From the NCBI GenBank assembly GCA_021790715.1, contig JAJYGK010000094.1, positions 1 through 28,890 of the forward strand: a DNA stretch of 28,890 nt. The letters run 5' to 3'. Positions 15,577 through 23,229 of the stretch are shown in pieces. The translations under genes and the position numbers were made by a program. The DNA is from Chloroflexota bacterium. GTDB taxonomy: Bacteria; Chloroflexota; Limnocylindria; Limnocylindrales; CSP1-4. The number at the start of each line of letters is the position of its first letter. Position 1 is the stretch's first letter. The notes beneath the pieces were generated by a model. It ran no database searches. It was not told where the DNA came from and saw only the letters and a list, made by a program, of their open reading frames with translations.

Positions 15577-17907
15577 TCAGTTGCCGCCGGCGCTGCGGGC
15601 CCTGGCCGGCGCCTGCCGACGCCCGGTCTGGCCGAGCTCTGTCGTGACCCTCAGGTCGCCCTCGATCCGCAGCACCTCGACCGAGATGCCGGACGCCGTT
15701 CGATCGAAGCGCAGGTCGCACTGCGCGGCCCCCACGCGCAGTCCGCGCAGCTCGAGCCAGTCGACCGACGGGACGAGCATCGGGCGCACCACGTGGAGCT
15801 CGTGTGCAAAGGCGTCCGGCTCAAGGCCGAGCAGCGTCGTCAGCAGGGAGGGCACGCTGCCGGCGGCCCACGCCTGCGGGTGGCACGCGACGGGGTAGTG
15901 GACCGGGACGTCGAAGCGGGCCCGCGGATACCCCGAGAAGACCTCGGGGAGCCGGTACTCGGGGAACGCCGCGGCGGCGTCCGCGATGCCGGCCGCGATG
16001 CGGTGCGCATCGTCGGCGAACCCGTACCGGCGCAGGCCCGCCGCGATCATGGCGTTGTCGTGCGGCCACACCGTGCCGAGGTGGTAGCCGATCGGGTTGT
16101 ATCGCTTCTCGGCCCGCGAGAGCGTGCGCACGCCCCACCCGGAGAACATGTCGTCCGTCATCAGCGCGTCGCGCACCCGGTGCGCTCGTTCGGGCGCGAC
16201 GATCCCCGTCCACAGCGCCTGCCCCGGGTTCGACGAGACGACCGCGCACGCCCGCCCGTCCCGCTGCAGGGCGAGGGCATACGTCCCCGCGTCCTCCATC
16301 CAGAAGCGCTCCTCGAACCGGCGCCGCAGCTCCTCGGCCCGTGCGCGGAGGCGACCGGCCCGCTCATGGTCGCCCGTCCGCTCGTACAGGTCGGCGAGCT
16401 CGCGCCTGGCCGCGAAGACGTAGCCCTGCACCTCGACCAGGGCGATCGGCGCCGTCGCCAGACTGCCGTCGGCATTGACGATGCCGTCGCCCGAATCCTT
16501 CCAGCCCTGGTTGACCAGGCCCCTGCTCGTCGAGCTCCCGTAGTCGACGAACCCATCGCCGTCGCTGTCGCCGTAGCGGTCGATCCACTCGAGCGCCGCG
16601 TCGACGTGCCTCCCGAGTTCCCGGAACAGGTCGAGGCTCCCCGTCCACGCCGCGTGCCTGGCGACCAGGAGGCAGAAGAGCGGCGTCGAATCGACGCTGC
16701 CGTAGAAGGGGTGATGTGGCACGGCCCCGATCCGTGCCAGCTCGCCGACGCGCAGCTCGTGCAGGATCTTGCCGGGCGCCTCGTCGCGGTAGTCGTCGAC
16801 GCGTTCGCCCTGCCAGGCCGCCAGCACCCGCAGCGTCTGCTCCGCCACGGCCGGGTCGTAGGCCAGCGACTCGATCGACGTGATCACGCTGTCGCGCCCG
16901 AAGAGCGCCACGAACCAGGGCACCCCGGCAGCGAAGTACTCCGCGCCGGCGTTGTCGCTGCGGAGGATCTGCAGATCCCGGAGCGAGCGGTGGACGATCC
17001 CGTTCAGGATTCGGCTGTTCGATCGGACGGCGGTGAACCGCTCCGCCGACGGCGACCGGCCCCCCTGGCGCCGGCCGGCTCCCGCGCGCCTGCCGCGGCG
17101 CAGGATCTGCTCGTCGGTGATCCCGCCCGACGGCGATTCGTCGCTCCATGCGTCATCGTCGGCGCCGGCGCCCCGCCCCGGCGTCACGGCCGCCACCAGC
17201 GAGACCGTGATCTGCCGTCGCTCCCTGGGCCCGAGCTCGATGTCCCAGCCGGCCTCGGTGCCGTGCCGCACCTGCGGGGCGGGGCTGAAGGAGATCGTGA
17301 GCGTCCGCGTCCGGGCGTCGGCCCCGTCGTACCCGAGCACGAGCTCCCGGCCGTGCCAGGCAGGGGCATGGAGGGTGCCGGGGCGATCGCGGATGAGCCC
17401 GCGGACGTCGAACACGTCCTCGAACCGCGCGTCGAAGCGGAGCCGCAGCGGAAACCTGGCCGGCTCCACGCCGAAGTTCTCGAGCCCGAGGGTGTCGCGG
17501 AGCGTCAGCGTCTCGCCGTCCAGTCGCCGGTGCCAGGCCACCCCGATGCGCTCCTTCGGGACGCCCTCGCTGCCCCCTGCCTGCGCGCCCGGGTTCGTCA
17601 GCTCGATCGACATCGCGTTCCCGTCGCCCGCCGACGACGCCAGCCGGTCGGCCGACCCGTCGGCCAGCCGGAGCTCGTAGCCGCGCAGGAAGCGGCAGTC
17701 GTTGTAGTAGAGGCCGAACCCGTGCCGCCCCTCGACGGGCACCTCTCCGTCGGGCCTGCACAGGAAGAAGACGTCCCGGTCCTTGATGACCAGGGCATCC
17801 GCGATGCTCTGCGCGGCGGACGCCGTGCCGCGTGCCAGCACCTGGTGCTTTCGGTCGTGCCGGTCGTCGCTGCTCCCGGGTCGGTGCGACGTCGGGGCCT
17901 GTGTCAT
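15577..17907 (-). CDS. Glycogen-debranching-type glycosidase (GDE N-terminal domain plus (alpha/alpha)6 barrel)
   Basis: This 776-residue cytoplasmic protein is annotated in relatives as amylo-alpha-1,6-glucosidase or glycogen debranching enzyme. The N-terminal beta-rich domain (about 25-270) opens with IKDRDVFFLCRPDGEVP and YYNDCRFLRGYEL. A low-complexity Arg/Gly/Ser insert covers about 255-300. The catalytic barrel follows: LFGRDSVITSIES (from about 335), YRDEAPGKILHELR, PHHPFYGSVDSTPLF, NQGWKDSGDG, SGWGVRTLS, NPIGYHLGTVWPHDNA and VACHPQAWAAGS. These match the MGH1/GH63-like barrel, with acidic residues in GWKDSGD as catalytic candidates. It likely trims branched alpha-glucans or hydrolyses a compatible-solute glycoside. 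GGGGAG lies before the ATG. An unbroken opposite-strand frame here is an artefact of GC-rich codon use. Confidence 0.9.
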   Translation of the reverse strand: MTQAPTSHRPGSSDDRHDRKHQVLARGTASAAQSIADALVIKDRDVFFLCRPDGEVPVEGRHGFGLYYNDCRFLRGYELRLADGSADRLASSAGDGNAMSIELTNPGAQAGGSEGVPKERIGVAWHRRLDGETLTLRDTLGLENFGVEPARFPLRLRFDARFEDVFDVRGLIRDRPGTLHAPAWHGRELVLGYDGADARTRTLTISFSPAPQVRHGTEAGWDIELGPRERRQITVSLVAAVTPGRGAGADDDAWSDESPSGGITDEQILRRGRRAGAGRRQGGRSPSAERFTAVRSNSRILNGIVHRSLRDLQILRSDNAGAEYFAAGVPWFVALFGRDSVITSIESLAYDPAVAEQTLRVLAAWQGERVDDYRDEAPGKILHELRVGELARIGAVPHHPFYGSVDSTPLFCLLVARHAAWTGSLDLFRELGRHVDAALEWIDRYGDSDGDGFVDYGSSTSRGLVNQGWKDSGDGIVNADGSLATAPIALVEVQGYVFAARRELADLYERTGDHERAGRLRARAEELRRRFEERFWMEDAGTYALALQRDGRACAVVSSNPGQALWTGIVAPERAHRVRDALMTDDMFSGWGVRTLSRAEKRYNPIGYHLGTVWPHDNAMIAAGLRRYGFADDAHRIAAGIADAAAAFPEYRLPEVFSGYPRARFDVPVHYPVACHPQAWAAGSVPSLLTTLLGLEPDAFAHELHVVRPMLVPSVDWLELRGLRVGAAQCDLRFDRTASGISVEVLRIEGDLRVTTELGQTGRRQAPARARSAGGN

Positions 17908-18030
17908 CGGTCCGTCTCCCCCTGCTCCGGGCGGCGTCCGGGCCGCTCGGCGTCCCCGCGTCCGCCCTCCGCGCGTTCCCTCACCGGTGGATGCTCCGCC
18001 CGCGAGGGGCCGCTCCGCTGCGGTACGCCG

Positions 18031-18058
18031 GCCGTGAAGCTTGCAGGGACGTCACGGC
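18031..18058 (-). terminator. Inverted repeat after the ClC gene
   Basis: GCCGTGA (18031-18037) and TCACGGC (18052-18058) are perfect 7-base arms around 14 bases, starting 17 bases past the ClC stop in the direction of transcription. No T tract is seen. It may attenuate read-through into the debranching-enzyme gene. I found no clear promoter in the remaining 17908-18030 stretch, so that gene may depend on transcription from the MarR-ClC unit. Confidence 0.35.
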
Positions 18059-18075
18059 AGGCGCCGCGACCCGGG

Positions 18076-20232
18076 CTAGGCCTGACCGGGCGCGGGCTCG
18101 TCCGCGCGGCCGTCGTCCGCTCGGCCGTCGTTCGGCGCGCCGGCAGGTGCGTCGCCCTGCACCGCCGGGCGCGGAGCCGATTCGTCCGCGGACAGCAGCG
18201 TCTGCACGTCGCGGACCGCGGCCGGTGCCGCGAAGACGCTCACGCGATCGCCCTCGACGAGGACGACGTGCCCGCGGGGCACCACGAGGGCGTCGCCGTG
18301 CTGGACGGCCACCACGACCGCATCGCGCGGCCACGGGATCGCCTCGATCGCCATCCCCGCCAGGCTCGATCCCGGCGAGACGGTCGCCTCGATGATGCGC
18401 CCGGTGACGCCGGGAGCCTGGACGCGGCGGCTCGTGCCGCGCATAGCCAGCCGGTACGTCGCCATCACGTCGCGCACGTTGACGATGCCGATGAGCTTGT
18501 GGTCCGCCTCCACCACGGGAAGCCAGTTGACGCCGCTGTCGCTCATCTGCTCGAGGGCGTGATCCAGTGCGTCGGTGTCCTGTGCAGTGGGGAATGCCGT
18601 GTCGACGAGCGTCCCGACGTCCGCGTCGGCGGGGGCCTGCGCGAGGGTCGCGGTGCGGACGATGCCGGTGAACTGCCCGGAATCGTCCAGCACGGGGACA
18701 CCGGGCACGCGCGTGAACCCCGCCCGCTCGGCGACGCGTCCGGCCGGCTCGCGCGAGTTCGCCACGCAGCGGGGAACGCGAAGGGCCTGCCCGACCGTGA
18801 GCGAGGCCATCAGCGGCAGCGCGGTGCGGTACCGGTGGTCCGGCGACTCGGCCCGGTCGCGGAGCTGGAACTCGAAGATCGAGGCGTCGCCCACCACGAA
18901 CGTGGCCAGTCCCACGGCCACCATCGCGGGGGCGAGCATGGAGAGGTTGCCGGTCATCTCGGCCACCATCAGCATCACCGCCAGCGGCGCGTGCGCGATG
19001 CTCCCGAAGAGCGCCATCATGGCCACGATCGTGAAGCCCGCCGGGTCCGGGGGGAGCCCGGGCGCGAACGGCTCGAGGAGCCGCCACATGGCGGCGCCCA
19101 GGATCCCGCCCATCACGACCCCGGGCCCGAACGTGCCGCCCGATCCGCCCGAGCCGATCGTCATCGACGTGGTCAGGATCTTGGCGAACGGCAGGAGGAT
19201 CAGGACCCACAGCGGGATGGCCATGATCCCGCTGCCGAAGCCCGACTGCAGCCACCCGTACCCGGCGCCCATCGCGCCCGGCAGGACCATGCCGATGATC
19301 CCCACCCCGACGCCCGCGATGGCGGGCCGGAGCACCCGTGGCACGGTCCAGCCCTGGAACCACGTCGTGAGGCCGAAGAACGAGCGGATGAAGAGGAGCC
19401 CGACCAGGCCTGCGACGACCCCGAGCACGGCGTAGTAGATGAGCTGGGACGGTGCCCCGAAGGTGGCATGCGTCTGCAGGCCGAACATCGGGTCGAACCC
19501 CTCGACGCTGCCGTAGATGGTGTAGCCCACGATCGACGCGATGAACGAGGGGACGAGCGCCTCCGCCTCCACGTCGTCGCGGTACAGGATCTCGGCGCCG
19601 AGGACCGCGCCCCCGAGCGGTGCCCGGAAGATCGACCCGATGCCCGAGCCGATCCCCACCGCCACGGCGATGCGGGCGTCGCGGGCATCCAGGTCCAGGA
19701 GCCGGGCCAGCAGCGAGCCGAACCCGGCGCTGATCTGGGCGGTCGGGCCCTCGCGCCCGGCCGAGCCGCCCGAGCCGATGGTGATCGCGGCGGTGACCGC
19801 CTTGATGAGCGGGACGCGGGCGCGGATCCGCCGGGGACCGTGGTGATACGAGCGGATGGCCGCGTCGGTGCCGTCGCCCTCCGCCTCGGGCGCGAAGCGC
19901 GTCACGATCAGACCCGAGATGAGACCGCCCGCGCCGACCACGATCGGCAGCAGCCATGGCCGCGCGATCGCGGTGATGGGGGAACCGCCCTCGCCGAGCG
20001 GCGTGGGCGGATAGTAGCCGGCGATGACGCCGAGCAGCAGCAGCGTGCCGAGATGGAGCAGGGTGAAGAAGAAGATCGCCCCGACTCCGGCGACGACGCC
20101 GATCAGGGCGCCGAGGATGACCCACTTGCGCAGGTACGGCGCGTTGCGGACCACCCGCCGGATCCGGACCAGCCACCCGGTGGCCCGCAGTCGCAGGCCG
20201 GGAGCGCGCGGCCGGCCCGCCGCGACCGTCAC
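18076..20232 (-). CDS. ClC-family chloride channel/antiporter with CBS pair and RCK_C (TrkA-C) domain
   Basis: This is an integral membrane anion channel or H+/anion exchanger, 718 residues from a GTG at 20232 that overlaps the MarR stop. An open frame extends upstream to 20901 but is Arg-rich and lies over the MarR gene, so I reject it. The ClC core spans about 35-455: GREGPT (160-165, with gating Glu161), GSIFRAPLGGAVLGAE and GSGGSGGTFGPG. The selectivity-filter motif GSGIP of E. coli ClC appears as GDGTD (119-123), so anion preference may differ. Two CBS repeats (about 475-533 and 538-595) and an RCK_C domain (about 608-682) suggest nucleotide or ligand gating. The Asp/Gly/Ala-rich tail repeats DGRAD. 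Confidence 0.92.
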   Translation of the reverse strand: MTVAAGRPRAPGLRLRATGWLVRIRRVVRNAPYLRKWVILGALIGVVAGVGAIFFFTLLHLGTLLLLGVIAGYYPPTPLGEGGSPITAIARPWLLPIVVGAGGLISGLIVTRFAPEAEGDGTDAAIRSYHHGPRRIRARVPLIKAVTAAITIGSGGSAGREGPTAQISAGFGSLLARLLDLDARDARIAVAVGIGSGIGSIFRAPLGGAVLGAEILYRDDVEAEALVPSFIASIVGYTIYGSVEGFDPMFGLQTHATFGAPSQLIYYAVLGVVAGLVGLLFIRSFFGLTTWFQGWTVPRVLRPAIAGVGVGIIGMVLPGAMGAGYGWLQSGFGSGIMAIPLWVLILLPFAKILTTSMTIGSGGSGGTFGPGVVMGGILGAAMWRLLEPFAPGLPPDPAGFTIVAMMALFGSIAHAPLAVMLMVAEMTGNLSMLAPAMVAVGLATFVVGDASIFEFQLRDRAESPDHRYRTALPLMASLTVGQALRVPRCVANSREPAGRVAERAGFTRVPGVPVLDDSGQFTGIVRTATLAQAPADADVGTLVDTAFPTAQDTDALDHALEQMSDSGVNWLPVVEADHKLIGIVNVRDVMATYRLAMRGTSRRVQAPGVTGRIIEATVSPGSSLAGMAIEAIPWPRDAVVVAVQHGDALVVPRGHVVLVEGDRVSVFAAPAAVRDVQTLLSADESAPRPAVQGDAPAGAPNDGRADDGRADEPAPGQA

Positions 20233-20666
20233 TCGAACCCCCGCAGCAGGCCGGCGAGCGCGTCGAGGCGCTGCGCGACCGTGGGCGGGAGCGGGTTCGC
20301 TCCGACGGCTTCCTCGAGCAGCGCGCGTCGCCTGCCGACCACCCGCTCGCGCACGTCCCGTCCGTGATCCGTCATCCGCACGCGCGTCGCCCGTCGATCG
20401 TGCGTGTCCTGCTCGGTCGCGACGAGCCCGTGCCGCCGCATGCGGGCAACCAGGCGGCTCGCCGGGGAGTGCGCGGAGCCGGTCCGCGTCGCGATCTCGC
20501 CGACGGTGGCCCCGTCGGCGGCGTCGGAGATGACCACCAGGACGCGCCACTGCGCGAAGGTCAGCTCGACCCCGGCCTGGGCGAGTGCGAGTGCGGTCAC
20601 GGCGACCGAGCCGACCGCGATCGATTCGAGGACATCCACGGTGGAGCGCTGCACGCGGACAAGCAT
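20229..20666 (-). CDS. MarR-family transcriptional regulator
   Basis: This 145-residue winged-helix dimer-type regulator has LTFAQWRVLVVISD, GATVGEIATRTGSAHSPASRLVARMRRHGLV as recognition region (about 53-83) and the wing DTHDRRATRVRMTDHGRDV. MarR proteins usually respond to small phenolic or oxidant ligands and repress neighbouring genes. Its stop overlaps the ClC start (GTGA), so it probably controls the channel gene. The ATG at 20664-20666 has no good Shine-Dalgarno sequence. A 20-base palindrome about ten bases upstream fits autoregulation and may also affect the divergent protease gene. Confidence 0.88.
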   Translation of the reverse strand: MLVRVQRSTVDVLESIAVGSVAVTALALAQAGVELTFAQWRVLVVISDAADGATVGEIATRTGSAHSPASRLVARMRRHGLVATEQDTHDRRATRVRMTDHGRDVRERVVGRRRALLEEAVGANPLPPTVAQRLDALAGLLRGFE

Positions 20667-20672
20667 ACCAGA

Positions 20673-20692
20673 TACGTTCCATGAGGAACCTA
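20673..20692. promoter_or_regulatory. MarR operator candidate, TA-N-GTTCC-N4-GGAAC-N-TA
   Basis: A 20-base palindrome with seven matching pairs per arm sits seven bases upstream of the MarR start codon, in the divergent gap before the FtsH-like gene. Size and symmetry match MarR-type operators. The rest of the 240-base gap shows only a TAGGCT -10-like box near the protease start. Confidence 0.55.
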
Positions 20693-20891
20693 ACAGCGGC
20701 GTTCGGTCCGCCCCTGGGCGCGATGGCGTTCCTCCCGCGCGGCACGCACCGCCGAATGCTCCGGCCCCGCTCCGGGCGGGCCGGCCGCGGGCCGTGCGAA
20801 TCGTCTAGTCGATGCGCGGCACGCGGGTCCCGTACCCACGTCGCCCGCCGCCTCACCCGTCGTCGCGACGCCGGGCGGCGATGCCTGCCCG

Positions 20892-20897
20892 TAGGCT
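20892..20897 (+). promoter_or_regulatory. -10 box (TAGGCT) giving a near-leaderless protease mRNA
   Basis: TAGGCT fits the TANNNT core and ends nine bases before the ATG at 20907. Transcription would start within about three bases of the start codon, and no Shine-Dalgarno sequence is present, fitting leaderless translation. No -35 match was found. Confidence 0.4.
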
Positions 20898-20906
20898 TCA
20901 CCGGTC

Positions 20907-23090
20907 ATGCCTCCGCGCCTGCCTGCCCGGATCGCCGGGTGCGTCGATCGGCGACCGTGGGCAGCGGCTGCGGGCCTCGTGGCGGTTGCGGCGCTCGCGG
21001 GGCTGATCGGGCTCTCGCTCCTGGCCCCCGCGGCGCCCGCGAGCGCCACCGCCTCCGCGGCCGCAGGGGGATCCGGGGCGACCGCCACGTGGACGCTGAC
21101 GCAGCTGGTGGACCACGCGCGCGCCGGGGACGTGGCATCCATCGCGAGCGACCCGCAGTCGTCGAATGGCCTCGTCGCGATCACCCGCGATGGGGGACGG
21201 GTCGTTGTCACTCTCTCCGTGCCGGCTTCCGACGCCGTGCAGACGCTCGCGACGCTCGGGTTCGGATCGCTGCTGACCGTCGACGCGGCCTCGCTCCCCG
21301 GCGCCGCGCTCTCCGGCGGGCCCGTCGACACGGGGCCGGCGACGCTGCTCCTGGTGGGCCTGCTCGTCGCGGGTCTGGCCGTGATGGTGACGCTCGCGGT
21401 GCACCGCTCGATGCGAGGCAGCGCCAGGCGCGAGGGCGCGCGCGCGACGTTCACCACCGTCGTGCCGACGGCCGGCCGGGAGGATGCCGCCCGTGGCGTG
21501 CGCCTCGAGGACGTGGCCGGCTGCGACGAGGCGAAGCTCGAGCTGGTCGAGACGATCGAGTTCCTGCGCGACCCCGCGCGGTTCCATCGCCTCGGTGCCA
21601 CGAGCCCGCGCGGCGTCCTGCTCTGGGGTCCTCCGGGGACCGGCAAGACGATGCTGGCCCGGGCCGTCGCCACGGAGGCCGGCGTGCCGTTCATCGCCTC
21701 GTCCGGGTCGCAGTTCGTGGAGAAGTTCGTCGGCGTCGGCGCCAGCCGCGTGCGCGACCTCTTCGCGCAGGCGCGCAGGCACGGGCGCGCGGTGCTGTTC
21801 ATCGACGAGTTCGACGCGCTCGCCAAGACCAGGGGCGGCATCAACAGCCACGAGGAGCGCGAGCAGACGCTCAACCAGCTGCTCGTCGAGATGGACGGAT
21901 TCGCGACCACCGACCAGGTCGTCGTGATCGCGGCGACGAACCGCCACGATACGCTCGACCCGGCCGTGCTGCGTCCGGGTCGCTTCACCCGGAAGATCCA
22001 CGTCGGGCTGCCCGACGTGGCGGCCAGGCGTGCCATCCTCGCCAGCCACGCGCGGAACAAGCCGCTGGACGCCGAGGTCGACCTCGAGGGCCTGGCGCGG
22101 CGGAGTGCCGGCTTCTCCGGGGCGGAGCTCGCCGACGTCCTGAACGAGGCCGCGATCCTGGCCGCGCGCCGGGACGGCGAGGTGCTCTCGCCCGCCGACG
22201 TGCGGGACGGCTGGCTCAAGGTCGCGGTCGGTACGAGCCGGGTGCGCTCGATGGACGAGCGCGAGCGCGCGATCATCGCGGCGCACGAGGCGGGGCATGC
22301 CGTCTGCGGACGCGTGTGGGGCGAGAAGCGGCGCGTCGAGGAGATCAGCCTGTTCGCCCACGGCGAGGCGCTGGGCGTCACGGTCAGTTCCCGGGAGGAC
22401 AACGACCTGCCGTCCGAATCCGATCTGCGCGCGACGCTCGTCGCGCTCATGGGCGGCCGCGCCGCCGAGGAGCTGCTCTTCGAGGAGGTGACCGCCGGCG
22501 CCTCGAACGACTTCGAGAAGGCCGACCGCCTGGCGACCCGGATGGTCACCCGGTGGGGGATGGGCACGGACCCGGAGGCCGCGGACGCGGGCGTCTCCGG
22601 GCGCGGTCCGATCTCGTTCCGGGTGGCGCAGGAGGGCTCCACGCTCCCCGCCGACGTGAGCGCCGCGATGGGCCGCGCGATCGCGGCGATCCTCGACGAC
22701 GCGTATGCGGCGGCCCGACGGACGCTGCTGCGGGAGCTGCCGCGCCTGCGGCGGGTGTCGGCCTACCTCGTGGAGCACGAGCGCATCGACGGCGAGACGT
22801 TCGCCGCGGTGTACGAGGGACGGCTGCTGCCGTCCGACGCGGCCGATTGGCGCCCGAGCGCCGCGCGGCCGCGGGCGTGGGACGAGGTCGGCGCGTCGCC
22901 TGCCGCACGGACGACGTCCCCCGCGCCGCCCGCGGAGCCGCCGCCCGCGGCAGAGCCCGCGCCACCGGTGGTTCCGCCCGTCCTCCGTGCTCGCCCTCGG
23001 GCGGCGCGCCGCCTGCCCGGCATCGCGTGGGCTCCCGCGGCGCTGCTGCGGCGGGTGCAGCGGTCCACCCGGCCCGACCCCGGCACGTAG
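20907..23090 (+). CDS. ftsH: FtsH-like membrane ATP-dependent zinc metalloprotease
   Basis: This is a membrane-anchored AAA+ protease of the FtsH family, 727 residues. Hydrophobic segments at about 17-43 and 144-164 flank an exported domain. The AAA module has Walker A GPPGTGKT (241-248), Walker B VLFIDEFDAL, and the second region of homology ending LRPGRFTRKI. The zinc site is HEAGH (460-464) with the third ligand Asp535 in GASNDFEKA. All catalytic residues are present, so it should be active. The conserved region usually reading PRGxALG after the HEAGH helix is FAHGEALG, and a Pro/Ala/Arg-rich tail of about 70 residues extends the C-terminus, so this may be a second, specialised copy and not the housekeeping FtsH. 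It is divergent from the MarR gene. Confidence 0.9.
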   Translation: MPPRLPARIAGCVDRRPWAAAAGLVAVAALAGLIGLSLLAPAAPASATASAAAGGSGATATWTLTQLVDHARAGDVASIASDPQSSNGLVAITRDGGRVVVTLSVPASDAVQTLATLGFGSLLTVDAASLPGAALSGGPVDTGPATLLLVGLLVAGLAVMVTLAVHRSMRGSARREGARATFTTVVPTAGREDAARGVRLEDVAGCDEAKLELVETIEFLRDPARFHRLGATSPRGVLLWGPPGTGKTMLARAVATEAGVPFIASSGSQFVEKFVGVGASRVRDLFAQARRHGRAVLFIDEFDALAKTRGGINSHEEREQTLNQLLVEMDGFATTDQVVVIAATNRHDTLDPAVLRPGRFTRKIHVGLPDVAARRAILASHARNKPLDAEVDLEGLARRSAGFSGAELADVLNEAAILAARRDGEVLSPADVRDGWLKVAVGTSRVRSMDERERAIIAAHEAGHAVCGRVWGEKRRVEEISLFAHGEALGVTVSSREDNDLPSESDLRATLVALMGGRAAEELLFEEVTAGASNDFEKADRLATRMVTRWGMGTDPEAADAGVSGRGPISFRVAQEGSTLPADVSAAMGRAIAAILDDAYAAARRTLLRELPRLRRVSAYLVEHERIDGETFAAVYEGRLLPSDAADWRPSAARPRAWDEVGASPAARTTSPAPPAEPPPAAEPAPPVVPPVLRARPRAARRLPGIAWAPAALLRRVQRSTRPDPGT

Positions 23091-23103
23091 CCGATCCCCG
23101 GCG

Positions 23104-23195
23104 CGCGGGCGAAACGGCACGGGGCCGACACCTCGCGGGCAGGCGAATCCGCACGGGGTCGGTACCCGGCCGGCAGGCGAATCCGCACGGGGTCG
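23104..23195. repeat. Three-unit 34-bp tandem repeat between the FtsH-like and ROK genes
   Basis: Units 2 and 3 share an identical 24-base core (23138-23161 and 23172-23195) beginning GGCAGGCGAATCC and ending CACGGGGTCG. Unit 1 (about 23104-23127) is diverged and ends CACGGGGCCG exactly 34 bases earlier. The repeat occupies most of the gap between the two genes. It is too short and too irregular for a CRISPR. A role as transcript 3' end, protein-binding array or mobile-repeat remnant cannot be told. Confidence 0.75.
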
Positions 23196-23215
23196 CGCCG
23201 GCGCGCCGTGCGCCC

Positions 23216-23221
23216 GATAAT
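23216..23221 (+). promoter_or_regulatory. -10 box (GATAAT) just before the ROK gene
   Basis: GATAAT differs from TATAAT at one base and ends eight bases before the ATG at 23230. No Shine-Dalgarno sequence is seen in CGCCACAC. The transcript would have a leader of about two bases. The -35 region falls in the end of the 34-bp repeat array. Confidence 0.45.
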
Positions 23222-23229
23222 CGCCACAC

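Noticed and set aside
15535..20367. A 1610-codon open frame on the plus strand
   Set aside because: It lies opposite the debranching-enzyme, ClC and MarR genes, whose minus-strand products have clear family motifs. Its product is Arg/Pro/His-rich with no domain, as expected from the antisense of GC-rich codons.
20233..20901. N-terminal extension of the ClC protein to 941 residues
   Set aside because: The extension is Arg-rich, overlaps the MarR gene on the same strand in another frame, and a GTG overlapping the MarR stop gives a normal ClC N-terminus.
23104..23195. CRISPR array
   Set aside because: Only three units, 34-base period with about ten bases between 24-base cores, so no spacer-sized segments, and no cas genes.
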